From positions 195,796,001 to 195,860,000 of the forward strand of contig JBITNC010000001.1 of NCBI GenBank assembly GCA_050084985.1: a DNA stretch of 64,000 nt. The letters run 5' to 3'. Made by a program: the position numbers and the translations under genes. Below, piece by piece: positions 34,046 through 45,668 of the stretch (its first letter is position 1; each line of letters begins with the position of its first letter). Origin of the DNA: Nageia nagi (lineage: Eukaryota; Pinophyta). The notes below the pieces were generated by a model that saw only the letters and a program-made list of their open reading frames with translations, ran no database searches and was not told where the DNA came from.

Positions 34046-34440
34046 GGTTCTATCTCTTGGGATTTCAAGAAGCAACCTACTATATCTCTTTAAACCATAG
34101 AAATTGAATATCGAGTCTTATCTTTTGTAGCTTAGGAAGCTATTTTGCCTAGGCATCTTTTCAAAGAAATTGGATATGAGCAACCTAGCCCATATTTAAT
34201 TTATTTAGAGAATAAATTGGCTATTCATTTGGCTAAGAATCCTATGTTCCATTAAACAACAAAATATGTGAAAGTGCAATCCCATCTCATCAGGGAAAAG
34301 GTTCTTGATGGCATTATACACTTGAAGTATTATCCATCAACCTTAAACTCTACTAATTTTTTCACCAATCCCCTTCCTAAAGCTTAGTTCAATAAGATTA
34401 GGGATGCAATTGAGTTCATATAGTTTCTCTTAAGGGAGAG
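34046..34440 (+). pseudogene. Copia RNase H end of element C
   Basis: Plus-strand frame from SISWDFKKQPT through the Glu region (IEIEYRV) and a LDGIIHLKYYPSTLNSTN-like stretch to the purine tract. It is closely parallel to 32090-32480 of element A. Five or more stops. Only the C-terminal half of RNase H is present; the part before it is replaced by the inverted fragment. Confidence 0.7.
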
Positions 34441-34443
34441 TGA
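34431..34443 (+). other. Distal polypurine tract copy (element C)
   Basis: TAAGGGAGAGTGA at the end of RNase H, 679 bases before the LTR-adjacent tract at 35111. Confidence 0.55.
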
Positions 34444-35119
34444 AGTTTGAATTTTAGTGATAAATTCATCCCAAGAAGAATTTTTTTGTTGTATAGTGTT
34501 GATTTTATTGTACACCTTCATGGTAAGTTTGTTCTATATGAGGAACTTATTATACAAATGTTTTTAGCATTTAATTGACCATATTTTTCACTATTTAGTT
34601 ATCCATGTGTGAGAAACATGTATGTGCATCTTGTTATGCTCTATTTTGTGATGAAAATCAACACATGTTTTATAGTAGGTGACTATGAGTATTCACTTGG
34701 TATCTTCATGATGATTTATAGTGCACCATTGATTAGTTTATTATGGTATTATTTAATTCATTTATCCTTATTTATATGAATGTGTTTATGTTACATCTAA
34801 TTGATCTTATTATTTGAGCTACTTATAACTTATAGGCTTCTTTTAAGATTGTAGGTTACTTACTTCAGGTGTGCAGACTCATGGAGGCTCTTCATGTCAA
34901 ATTCAAGTTGGATGATTAATTTATGTACATTGAAACCAATGATTATATTTAAAACCATTTGTTAAAATGGTAAAGTAGTGAGTCATAAACTAAGATCTTA
35001 CTTACTTCATAAAGATGTAAAAATTTCTCATCTTTGATTATATCTGAATGGAGGAGAACTCTCTTACTCTCTCTTTATTCTCTATTCTTCACTTTTTCCC
35101 AATATCAAATTAAGGGGAG
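34444..35119 (+). other. 3' untranslated region and polypurine tract of element C
   Basis: Co-linear with 32490-33314 of element A but with fewer copies of the CATGTGTGAGGAAC repeat. It ends in the purine tract TAAGGGGAG at 35111-35119. Confidence 0.7.
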
Positions 35120-35621
35120 TGTTGGAATGTATAATGAATTATTATAAGGTTTTGTAATGTTTTTCTTTGTAAATTCATAATACTTAAAGGCATCTCTAGA
35201 TACTTTAAGTATTTAAGTGAATATAATAATATAACTTGTCCTACACTCCATCTCATGGCATGCCCCTTGGGTAAAAGGGAGTAGCATGTCATGCCTTTGT
35301 ACAATGGTTAAAAGGGTTATCCAAATGGGATTTTTAGCATATAAATAGAAGGCCCTCTATTTTTAATCACTCACCATATTTTGAAGTTAATTTATACTCT
35401 AGGATAGTGATTAGGAGATGAAGATAGAAATATTGTAAGAGAGTTGTCATTGTGAATGAAAAAAGATCTTAGATAGTGGATGTACTCCTAGTTGAATGAA
35501 CCACTTTATATCTTGAATTAATTTGTGAGATTGATTTATGCTTGAGGAAATAGATGTTAGAGTGAGCTTTCATGTGATCTTGGTAGTTTAGTATTGTGTT
35601 CTTTAAGGATCAAATCCTTTA
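35120..35621 (+). repeat. 3' LTR of element C
   Basis: 502 bases, starting TGTTGGAATGT and ending AAATCCTTTA (CA changed to TA). TATAAATAG at 35340-35348. Same family as the element A LTRs, more diverged. Confidence 0.85.
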
Positions 35622-35626
35622 GAGAG
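35622..35626. repeat. Target duplication GAGAG, right copy (element C)
   Basis: Matches 24323-24327. Confidence 0.5.
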
Positions 35627-36180
35627 TACAATAGATTATTATGTGAGAGTGAAAGCCATATTCAATAAAATGGCCACTCTAGAAGAGAATATTAAGGAGA
35701 TTGTCATTAAGAAACTATTGAAGAATTTTATAAAAAATTATGGTACTTCTACACTCATAATTAAGGAGACAAAAGACCTTTCAACTATAAAAAATTAATA
35801 ATTTAATTGGTTCTCTTACATCACATGAAGAGAGAGTTTTAAAAGGAGAAAAAATAGTAATAAATAATAGTGATGAGCAAGCATTTTCCATCAAAGAAAA
35901 TGAAGTACAAGGAAGTGGAAAAGGTAGAGGATGAAGAGGAAAAGGTAGATATGGAAGAGGTGGAATAAGAGGATATTTTAGAAGAGGTAGATTTAGATAA
36001 GGAAGTTCTAAAAATGAATCAAATTATGCATCAAGGGGGAGATAATCTAAAAGAGGTGCAATGCTATTATTTTAATAAATTTTATCATTTTGAGCATGAG
36101 TATAGATTAAAAAGATAAAATAAAGGAAAATATGCCTACTTTGGAGAATAATAGAAAGCATATGGAGAAGAACATTTATT
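35627..36180 (+). pseudogene. Copia gag of element D, N-terminus missing
   Basis: The frame reads TIDYYVRVKAIFNKMATLEE, KKLLKNFIKNYGTSTLIIKE, then LIGSLTSHEERVLKG, the classic copia Gag (UBN2-type) helices. A Gly/Arg-rich basic tract (GRGGIRGYFRRGRFR) follows at about 35950-36000, and a decayed zinc knuckle near 36060-36110. Frameshift and stops occur after the middle. The first helices would lie to the left of the element C insertion but are not recognisable there. Confidence 0.7.
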
Positions 36181-36204
36181 TATCTTAATTACAAGCCCCC
36201 AAAA

Positions 36205-36345
36205 TCATGAAAATGAGACTTAGATAGTGGTTGCATGAATGGAGAACAATCCTTACTTTCTACACTTGATTACTCTTATAGGTCAAGTGTGAAGATAGGA
36301 GATGGGAAAAGTTTACAAATTATTGGAAAAGGATAAATGTAATTG
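36205..36345 (+). pseudogene. Copia aspartic protease of element D
   Basis: LDSGC at 36220-36234 keeps the D-S-G active site, followed by SLLSTLDYSYRSSVKIGDG and LQIIGKG. In contrast to elements A and E the catalytic residues survive, but the frame is stopped soon after. Confidence 0.7.
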
Positions 36346-36599
36346 CTAATAAATAAGAGAGTCATAAAGGAAATGGATATTTACGATGCTCCATATTTGA
36401 AATAAATTTTTATTAAGTATTGGCCAAATACTTAAGAATAATTAGAAATTAGTGTTTTAAGATAGGATGTATAAAATATATGACAAAAACCATGGTGAAA
36501 GGCTTGTTACTATTATTCATATGATTGATAATATTCCCTTTCTAGTGATTCTTAGTAATAAGTATAGAGGCTTCATTTTTATGGGAATTTTAGATAAAA

Positions 36600-37560
36600 A
36601 TGCACTTTGACATATTAGGCTTGGGCACCTAAATTTTCAAAGTTTGAATACCCTTTAATTAATAGTGATAGGGTTTTCATAAGTAGAAGATTGCAAAGAA
36701 GTGTATGAGGGATGTATACTTGGAAAGAAAGAAGGGAGAAAATTTTCAAAGGAAGAAACATGGAGAGCCAAACAACCCATCCAATTGGTCCATATTGATA
36801 TTTTTGAACCTATGCAAAGTCAAATTTTTGGTATATCCTCTTACTTTATCACTTTCATTGATGATTTTAGTATAATTTTTAGGCTTAATTCATTAAAAGG
36901 AATGATTAGGTATTTGATTATTTTAAATAGTTCAAAACTTTTATTAAGAAAAGTGGTTATCATGTGAAGTGTTTTATAAGTTATATATGATGATAGTACT
37001 ATAGTAATGAATTATTTTAGTATGACAAATACAATGGCATTAGGAGACACCTCATCTCTCCCTACATACCATAAAAAAATAGTGTAGCAGAAAGGAAAAA
37101 TAGAACCTTGGTTGATATCGATAGAAGCTTGATACAAAGCAAGAAATTATCTGATCTTTATTAGAATAAAGTAGTAAGAACATTATTATATATTTTGAAT
37201 AGGTCCCCTACAAGATGTTTCAATAAAATTACTCCATATGAAGCTTGGTTTGAGAGAAAATCAAATTTACTACATTTGAAGGTTTTTAGTTGTGTTGCAT
37301 ATGTTCATATGAATGATGAAAAGAGGAGAAATTTGGATGCAAAATTCAAAACATGTGTGTTTATAGTATATTGTAAGAATTACAAAGCTTACAAATTCAT
37401 AATATTTTCCATTATCTCAAGAGATTCGATTTTTTATAAAGGGGGAGAGTATAGTAATCAAAAATTGCAACAAAAAATATTTGTAGAAGATATTTTGTGG
37501 AATAATGCATCATTAAATTTTCAACCCAACCATGTTGTGCCTCATAAAAGTAAATTTTAG
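36600..37560 (+). pseudogene. Copia integrase of element D
   Basis: The zinc region is near 36610-36740 (HIRLGHLNFQSLN; YEGCILGKKEGRKFS, one Cys replaced by Tyr). The core begins QPIQLVHIDIFEPM (first Asp) at 36775. NSVAERKNRTLVD near 37080 keeps the catalytic Glu. The open frame 37195-37560 carries NRSPTRCFNKITPYEAW and the C-terminal KVFSCVAYVH region. The middle of the core, with the second Asp, is damaged by frameshift. Confidence 0.75.
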
Positions 37561-37889
37561 TCATCAAATGTGAGTGTTACAAGCTCACCAAGAACCTCTA
37601 GCTTCTTTACAATTCTAATAAGTGTTAGTGCTCTAAGCTCACCTAATGCAAGAATGATGAAATAAGGGAACAAAGGTAAGATATTATTGAAGGATAACCC
37701 ATCAAGTCAAATTATTGATGGTAACACCATGAGAAGAATCACAAGGAACCAAAAATAAGAAATGCAAAATCTAGTTACAAGGTTAGAAAATATTAAGTTC
37801 TAGGAAGATGAAGATAGTGGAGAACCAAAAGGTGAAATGATAAACTATGCACTTTACTCTTGATCTATTAAAAATTTCAATTCTATTTC

Positions 37890-38765
37890 AAAAGATGCAA
37901 TTATTTTTTATCCATATTGTTTTGAAGAATATTGTCCTAACTTTATATGGATGCAAGATATGAAATAGAATATTGATGCAATTGAAAGAAATGATACTTG
38001 GAAACTTTTTGAGTTACTCAAAGGTGAAAAACATTATTGGTTCCAAGTGTGTGTATAAGAAAAAATGCAAGATTTATGGTAGCATTGAAAGATACAAAGA
38101 AAGGTTAGTTGAAAAAGGATTAACATAAAAAATATGGTATGGATTTTGAGGAGACATTTACACCTATAGCAAGACAAGAAATAATTATTCTAGTGCTCTC
38201 TTTGACTACAAGAAAGAATTAGAAAGTTCATCACATGGATGTAAAGAATACCTTTCTTAATGGGTATATATATGAAGAGTGGTATATAGCTCAACATCAA
38301 GGCTTTGATGTTGAAGGAAAACAAAACCAAGTGTAAAACCTCAAGAGAGCATTTTATGGGCTAAAGTAAGCTCCAAAAGCTTGGTAAATAAGAATTGATG
38401 GATACTTCAAGAGTGTGGGTTCTCAAAAAAATGTAAGTGATCATACTTTATATTTAAAAAAGATGGATTTGATGTTTTATTTTTTTATATGTATATGACT
38501 TGATCTTCATGGGGTAATAATGGAAAGATGAATAAAGTATTCAAAACTCAAATGATGGATGAGTTTGAAATGAAAAATATTGATTTGATGAGTTATTTCC
38601 TTGGATTGGAGATGCATAAAATAAATGAAGAGATATTTGTATTCTAATCAAAATCTACATATCCTATGTTAAAGAAATTTGGAATGGATAATTGCACTCC
38701 TATTCCAACACCTATAGCCCATGGAGAACACCTTTACAAAGAAGATGGAGCATTCAAGATAAATA
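37890..38765 (+). pseudogene. Copia reverse transcriptase of element D
   Basis: Frames switch several times. WMQDMK...NIDAIERNDTWKL at 37950-38015 is the usual copia RT start. KARFMVALKDTKK-like and DFEETFTPIARQE text is near 38090-38180. The MHGLKSAFLNGYI-equivalent lies near 38240. The catalytic motif region reads YMYMT/YVYDLIFMG near 38490. FEMKNIDLMSYFLGLEMH at 38565 and MLKKFGMDNCTPIPTP at 38668-38715 close the domain. Not functional. Confidence 0.7.
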
Positions 38766-39056
38766 AGACCAAACTTGCAATTTAGTGTTTCATTAATTAC
38801 AAAATACACAAGTGATATATCCATTATCCATCTCAAGTCAACCAAGAGAATACTAATGTATATCAAGGGGATAATCAATTTTAGAATACATTATTCATGT
38901 AATTCCAAGTTCAAGCTCACATGTTTCAATGATAGTTATTGGAAAAGTGGTTTAGATGATAGAAAGAGCATAAGTGGGAATTTATTCTCTTTTGGATTTG
39001 ATTTGGTGTCATGAAGATCTAAAAAATAATCCATTGTAGCTCTTTCAAGTATTGAA
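38766..39056 (+). pseudogene. Copia RNase H of element D, cut at element E
   Basis: LITKYTSDISIIHLKSTKRILMYIKG..., CFNDSYWKSGLDDRKSISG (Asp region), a stop, then SIVALSSIE. The family continues with EAEY, which is absent: the next base, 39057, starts element E's LTR. Confidence 0.8.
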
Positions 39057-39306
39057 TGATGAAATTAACCCTTTATAAATTAATTCCTAGTCTACCAACA
39101 TCTCAAGGAAATCACAACATCAACCTAATAGCATAATAACAGAATCTAATATCACAAAGAACACAAGATATAAAGTGGTTCCTCCCTCTTTGGGAGTACA
39201 TTAACTAACCAAGATCTTCTCATTCTCGAGTACCTCTCTTACAAAATCTCTTCCTATCTCTCCAAACCCTAAACCTATAGCATAACACTTCTTTAAAATT
39301 AATTAT
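39057..39306 (-). repeat. 3' LTR of element E, distal part
   Basis: The plus-strand start TGATGAAATT is the reverse of an LTR end in ...TTTCATCA. It contains minus-strand text AAAGAGGGAGGAACCACTTTATATCTTG like the leader-proximal LTR part of A (GAGGAACCACTTACATCTTG). It is joined to 58694-58833 when element F is removed. Confidence 0.8.
39302..39306. repeat. Target duplication ATTAT, left copy (element F)
   Basis: ATTAT here and at 58689-58693 flank the element F LTRs exactly, and both sides are halves of one copia LTR. Confidence 0.9.
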
Positions 39307-40426
39307 TGTAGACACTCAAAATAAACCCTACATTTTGTTTAACAACATATAAATAAATAAAATAAGTATCTTTCTAACATATATCACATTAAAATGATTA
39401 TAACTCCTTATACAAGCCTCAAACAAGCTTTAAAACTCTATTATTGGATAGATCTTTTCGAGTAGATGCAAAATGAGTGGTCATACGACCTCTTTTCATT
39501 ACAAAATGACCATTGAGCGATCATTCCAATATTAGTATAAAATTTACTAAACAATCATTGATGATCCAACACGATTGTTGACGATCCTCTAGGATCGTTG
39601 ATGACCCCTGAATAATTCAAAAATAGACAAATCTAAGCCCAGAATAGCCTAGTGCACACAATTTAGAGTTATGGATGTGGATTTGAGATAATAACAACTC
39701 AAGATTTTGTACAGGATGTTACCTGGAATCTTATGACAGCAAAACAAATGAATAACAAACTTTTGAGCTTATAAATACAAGCTCTATATGTGAACAAAGA
39801 GACCCGAATTTACTATAGCAAAGCTCTATAGAAATTAAACTAGAAGTTTGTTAGCAAATATTGGAAGCTTGATCAATAGCAAATCTACTATCAAGTATAT
39901 TTTAATATTATGTTGTTTACTTCTAATTCATATGTATTAGCAGGTATGCTTTGATGTTTCATTTGTTTTCTGTGTGTAGGGTCAATATAGGAAAAGAATG
40001 ATAGAAGCAAGCTTGAAGGATATCAACCAAGAAGATATGCAAACATTTCAAAATTTTGTGAAAAGTTGACTATAGTGCCACAAATCATCAATGATTTAGA
40101 GATTGGTCGACAGTGATTCATCAGATTGATGACAAAAGGCCAAAAGTTTACAAAAAGTACAATAATAGTGGAGACCATTGATCACTACCGATCCATACGT
40201 AGATCGTTACCGATCCATAATGATCATTGTCGATCCATAATCAATCGATACCGATTCATACAGATCAATAACAATCTCTTATTGTATTAAATTTCATTAA
40301 AAATATTTTTTTTGGATATAATATCTGCATTATTATTGATGTGTAATATTGAATGTGTTCTGATTTATTATGTTGAATGATTTATCTGGCTAAATTGCAT
40401 TTTAGGTGCACAATTCAATATACACA
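39307..40426 (+). repeat. 5' LTR of element F
   Basis: TGTAGACACTC to CAATATACACA. It contains a TATA box at 39770 and clusters of GATCGTTGACGATC-like motifs at 39530-39605 and 40080-40275. Differences from the 3' LTR are mainly C/T and G/A. Confidence 0.92.
39770..39777 (+). promoter_or_regulatory. TATA box in 5' LTR of element F
   Basis: TATAAATA inside GAGCTTATAAATACAAGCTC, where GAGCTT and AAGCTC form a small inverted repeat around it. The same string is at 58030-58037 in the 3' LTR. Confidence 0.6.
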
Positions 40427-40429
40427 ATC

Positions 40430-40448
40430 TGGCACTAGAAGGAGGGCC
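40430..40448 (+). other. Primer binding site of element F
   Basis: TGGCACTAGAAGGAGGGCC starts three bases after the LTR end. The element 1 site (minus strand 5148-5129) differs at only a few bases. The tRNA is not assigned. Confidence 0.75.
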
Positions 40449-42227
40449 ACTTGCATGCATTTAGAGAATTGAAGCAAAAAATAGGATCAATTACATATTG
40501 TTTTGATTATATTTTTAAATCTATTTGCATCTTGTGGAATTAGAAACTAACTTAATCTATTTGATCTATTGTTTTGTTTTTGTTTTCTAGTTTTTTTGGA
40601 TCGTTGACGATCGTACCAAAATCGCCAATGATCGATTTAAAATCACCAACGATCACTGTAAAATGGGTATGTTTTCTAATCTGATGTAAACACAATAAAT
40701 GTAAGTAGGCATTTAAAATGATAGTTGATAAAATTTCATGTGATCTCTTTGCTCAAAGTGCATGTAGAAAATGGGTAGCAAAAACTTTAAATGCATTTTT
40801 ATTTAATGTATGTTATGAATAATATTGTTTGTTTTTATTCTTTTGGGTTAAGGATACATACACATTAATACTTTTTATCTTGCCTACTTATGCTCTCCCT
40901 TTGCACTTTATGCGATCTAAGGTGACCAGAATAGACTTGATAAGAAGGAATAATTAAATGTCTCCTTTTTCACACTAGTTTTAATTTGGTTAATTTATCA
41001 CACATAATGGCCTCTTACCAAGTCTGCCCTTACCACTCCAATGGAGGTCGAAGGGATATGTGATTAATAAGAGGAAGTAATTTACTACACTTAATACTTC
41101 CACTATTGGAAGGAGTAAATGAATTACACTTAATTTGGAATCAACCTAAGGTAAATGAATCGGGTTTTGGGTAGTATAAATCATATTAAAAGGTTAATGA
41201 ATTGGAGGGATTCGAATACATTAAGTACTCTCACTTAACAAAGTATGCTCTCACTTTTGCACTTCAAGCAATCTTAAGTGATCAGAAATAAGTTAAGTGA
41301 AAGAGGTAAAATTTATTCACATCTTATTTGGAAATATACTTCACATTAACACTCTTAAAGATGTCTGCCCTTACCACTCCATTGGAGGTCAAAGGGATAT
41401 GTGACTCTTGGAGGAGTAATTGAACCCCACTTAACTAATTTATCTATACTTAATGGCTTCTTACCAAGTCTGCTCTTACCACTCCATTGGAGGTCGAAGA
41501 GATATGTGACTAGTAAAAAGAGGGAATTTATAACACATAATACTTCCACAGCTAGAAGGGGTTAATGAACATCATTAAGAGGTTGGATAATGAATCACAT
41601 TATAATTAAAAATAATAATGGGGTTTATTAAGGTCAAGACTCACTTAAAATAAACTTTTTGATTATATCACATTAAGATAAAATAAGTAAATGGACATGA
41701 ATGTTTGGGAGGGTAGTATGCATAAATATATTTTACTTGTTTAAATGCATTTCATAAGGCCTTAAAGGAATAATTGAACATTAACGAGTTGGATGTCACT
41801 ACCAACCATTAATTCTTACTTCTTTGTAATCACCGACATAACACACTTGAAGCCATAGAGCCAGTTACACTTGGAGGTGATGACCAAGGTAACTTTCCTT
41901 TAGGTAGGAGTCAAAAAAGGAGACTCATCTAGAACCAAGCCAAAAGCCATAGAAACTTGCAAACATTAGAATTACCCAACCTACCTTGTTTAACACTTGA
42001 CTAGTCAAAACAAACTAGGAAAATTAAAAAGATTAAAAATAAACAACCCATATCGTTCATTTAATTCAGACATTAAAAATATGTGAAAAGGTTAAAGAAG
42101 ATAATCACATCGTTAAAAGTAGGTTTGCATATAGGCTATTTGTGCATTAAATTGTTTTCTCGAAAATATAATCTAAAAGATAAAAATAGAGTTTCTTGTT
42201 TATGATGCTTGTTTATGATATCTAAAA
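40449..42227 (+). other. Untranslated leader of element F
   Basis: 1.8 kb with no gene. It contains a GATCGTTGACGATCG motif cluster at 40598-40660 and three copies of a 45-base repeat (listed separately) set in loosely repeated blocks mentioning AAGTGATC, TTAAGTG and GCACTT. Confidence 0.7.
41025..41525 (+). repeat. Three dispersed copies of a ~45-bp leader repeat (element F)
   Basis: TCTGCCCTTACCACTCCA followed by ATGGAGGTCGAAGGGATATGTGA occurs at about 41029, 41363 and 41467 with a few changes. CCACTCCAWTGGAGG is itself a short inverted repeat (CTCCA/TGGAG), so each copy can fold. Confidence 0.8.
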
Positions 42228-44912
42228 ATGGTTCAAACTAGAAGTATGACCGCTAAGAAAATGCGAGAACACCCATTTGAAATACAAGAAATAGATTCAG
42301 ACAATATGGATTTGATAGAGTATTCGGTTAGGAGGCCACCTCCTTTAGATGAATCAAATCCACGGGTAGTTTGTTATGTAGGTAAAGATTGGGATTATGG
42401 TTATGATCAAACTAGATTGCAAAAACAAAGTATAGAAGATCCTATTACCAAGGCTGGAATGCAAGTGTTAGATGAAGAGTTAATTGAAATTCATCATCAC
42501 CTAGCTAATCATAGGGCTATTCCTAAGATATCTTCTAGTTTACAAGGAGATGCAGAAAAACTAGACCAAAGGCTTGATAACTTAGAAATTGACGAGGCTA
42601 AATCTCGGGCTGAAACTATAGCGGTACTAGAGATTGAGCCTTATAAAGTTAAATATGAAAAAGTCATTTGTCAATTATCAGATGGTCAAAAAGTAAGCTC
42701 TTTAATCCAAAAGGAGGGAGCTCCTTTTTCTCATAAATCTCTCGAATTAGGAAAAAATGAAGTAATAATGCATACAAGTAATTTATCTCAAAGAGCTACT
42801 TCAATGAAGCAAATGGAGAAATCTTATTCTTCAAAGGGAGGATTACATAGAAGGACATCTAAGTACAAAATAGAAGAGATACCTTCCTATGAAGAACTAG
42901 AAGAATGACAATTACATAAAACAAAAGCTGATCAAAAATTCATAGAAATACATGCTGATGATATTAAAAGAGCCGCAGAGATGCAATATCTTCTAAAGGA
43001 AGTTGACAAATTCATTAAAATTCAAGAACAAGAGGATAAATTAAAAGAAATGGAAGATAAACTTCTTAGAGATAAAATAAAATTCATAGAACAAGAACAA
43101 GCAAAGAAAGAAAGAAATGAGTTCTTGGAATAAGAAAAGAAAGGACTTCATAAAGAGCACGATATTCAACTTCGTTTACAGGAATTACAACTTAAAGAAT
43201 TAGAGAATGGAAAAATAAAGAGGGAACAATATCTATGTATGGAGAAAGAAAAACAAAGATAGTGGGATGAATATCAAAAAATAAGGAATTTGAAACCAGA
43301 AACACCTGAAGGAAATCAAATACAAAGATATCGAGATCCTTACTTAGACAAACAAGAAGCGATGGATAGAGAGATAGCCATTTTATTACAAAAGGAAATG
43401 GATAAGGAACTATAACTTCAAAAATTATATGATAAATAAAAGCAAGATTCTATTAAAACTTGGGTTGAACAAACCCAAAATCAAACAAGACAACCTGATT
43501 ACAAAGGAAAATATCTATATGGAAAAGGGATATCCCAAAAACCTCCTAGAATCCCCATTCCGCGATGACATTCACCTCTTAAAATATTGCCTCCACCACC
43601 ATCAGAGTTTTCTTCTGATTATGAGTCTTACATTTCAAGATCAATTTTGAAAAAGGATCCGAATACTCGAAGATATCATAGACACACTCAAGGTCATAGA
43701 ACTGATAAAGAATTAGAAGACTTTATGAAGGATTTTATAAATCGAGAAATGAATGTTCAAGGACTTCAAAAGTTAAATTACAAGAATATTTGCAACGAAC
43801 CTATTCATCCAAGTGTTCCAAAAAAGAAACTACCATATAGGTTTGAATTTCCTAAAATAGAGTCATTTAAAGGAAGAGAGGATCCCAAAGAACACTTGAG
43901 AAAATTTTTAGTTTCCAGCTATCAAATAGCTAATGATGATTCATTAATGTTACGTATATTTCCTATGACACTTGCAGGCCAAGCTTTGGATTGGTATAAT
44001 AGTTTACCTATGCATAGTTTATATACGTTTGAACAATTGGCTAATCAATTTCTTGAACATTTTAGAATCAATATTAAAGAAAAATCTTCAATTATTGATC
44101 TTACAAGATTGCAACAATTTCCTGATGAAACTATACAAGATTATATCTCAAGATGGCAGGCTATACTCACTAGTATGCCTTATACAATACCACAAGAAGA
44201 ATTGGTTAAATTATTTAGTCAAAGTTGTTTAAGACCAATAGCCAGTGTTCTCCAAATTCAACAACATAAAACTTTTGAAGAAGCTATTGCTCAGCCAGTA
44301 GTTATAAAAAGAGTTAAAATTCAAGATGAAGAACTAAAGTTCAAGAAAAAAGAATACAAAAAGGGTAATCAATATGAGAATAATACTAAACAACCACAAA
44401 ATAATCAAATAGCTATGATAGAAGATTCTGGTCAAGCTTCAAAAATCAAAGAAAATGTTGAGCCTAAGCCTAAAAGAAATTTTACCCCATTAGCAGAACC
44501 ATTAGCCAAAATACTTAAAAAATTATGTGATAATGGTATGATTAGATTACCCGATATAAAACCTAAAAATTCTAATGCTAAGGGAAGTAAATGGTATAAG
44601 GAAAATGAATTTTGTGCTTATCATAAACAAAAAGGATATAATACAAATAGATGTCAAACTTTACAACATAAAATTCAAGACTTGATAGATAGTCAAAAAA
44701 TAGATGTAGATAATCCTGTTGTGCCTTCAAATCAAAATTTAGGGATATATCAAAACCCCTTACCTTCACATCAGGCTAATAATGTGGCAACCATCCCAAA
44801 CCAAATGAACTATACATGGAATAATAAGGATATACCATTTATAGGAACTATAGATGATTCAATACATATGATTGGTATAGCTACAAGAGCACAACAATAT
44901 CAGAATAAATAG
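42228..44912 (+). pseudogene. Gag of element F
   Basis: ATG at 42228 (MVQTRSM) opens a frame kept to the end of reverse transcriptase. An N-terminal region of about 225 codons is followed by a Lys/Glu/Gln-rich coiled-coil stretch (about 42960-43260) and a capsid-like core at 43830-44250 (FKGREDPKEHLRKF, LDWYNSLPMHS, DYISRWQAIL). Then comes a basic linker and the Tat-type knuckle CAYHKQKGYNTNRC at about 44611-44655, then DLIDS. Stops at 42906, 43132, 43258, 43414, 43438, about 43567 and 44910 break it; most replace likely Gln, Arg or Trp codons. Gag forms the particle and binds RNA. Confidence 0.85.
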
Positions 44913-45026
44913 GATAATCCATAAAAAAATCAATCGATATCAAACCCAATTAATATACAACCTATACCTCCTCCGCAACAACCTAAAGTTTTGATAAAAG
45001 GTGCTCTTCAATGATAATTAAAAATG

Positions 45027-45668
45027 TCTCCAGTTAAAATGACCTTATTTGAATTATTACAATAGTCTGAGAGTTATAGGAAGGTTATGAATCAAATTCT
45101 ACAAGAAATTCAGGTGGATACTAGTAACCCCGATAATTTTATTTCAATAGTTGAAAGTTTGAGGATATCTCAACAACCCAGCATCACCTTCTATGAACAA
45201 GAAAAATTAAATAATGATGGACCAGGCGGACTTGATCCACCTTTACATATAATAGGTAAAGTAGATGGGAAATTATTTAAAACAATTCTGATAGATGAAG
45301 GTTCAGCTATAAATATAATTTTAGATGCTACATACAAAAATTTGAATTTATCAGATTCACTTATTTTAGCTCCTTCTTTACAAATTAGGGCATTTAATGA
45401 TGCAGTGTGTTCAACTTTGGGATCAATAGTGCTACCGATTACAGTAGGGGCTAAAATCGTTCAAACTTTATTACATATAATTGAAGGAAATATTATACAA
45501 TACAACATTCTTTTAGGACATCCATGGATTAGAGAAATGCAATGTGTTCCATCAACTTATCATGGATGTTTAAAATACATCTATAAAGATAAATTCCATT
45601 GTGTGTTTAAAGATCTAGATCCTTATTCACATTGTAATTTAATTTTTGATCTGAATAAAGTGATATGA
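45027..45668 (+). pseudogene. Aspartic protease of element F
   Basis: Same frame as gag. The core reads DGKLFKTILIDEGSAINII near 45265-45318, then hydrophobic strands and LLGHPWIREM near 45510. The catalytic D is present, but the following Gly is Glu; element 1 has DGGS in the same place, so this is a later change. Retropepsin would release Gag and Pol parts. Stop TGA at 45666. Confidence 0.8.

Larger units (their letters stand above)
24328..35621 (+). mobile_element. Rearranged Ty1/copia element C, host of element A
   Basis: The left end is only the first 28 bases of the LTR (TGTTGGAATGT...). The right end is a full 502-bp LTR with the same start. Inside lie a repeat block, an inverted reverse transcriptase/RNase H fragment, a sense RNase H end and a 3' untranslated part, with element A inserted in the inverted fragment. 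Without A the element is about 2.8 kb, so most of gag and pol is deleted. It belongs to the same family as A. Confidence 0.65.
35627..39056 (+). mobile_element. Ty1/copia element D, truncated
   Basis: A different copia family from A, C and E, with gag, protease, integrase, reverse transcriptase and part of RNase H in order on the plus strand. The left end begins inside gag at the right border of element C. The right end stops inside RNase H (SIVALSSIE) where element E's LTR starts at 39057. The remainder should lie beyond the right edge of the window. No LTR is visible. Confidence 0.8.
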
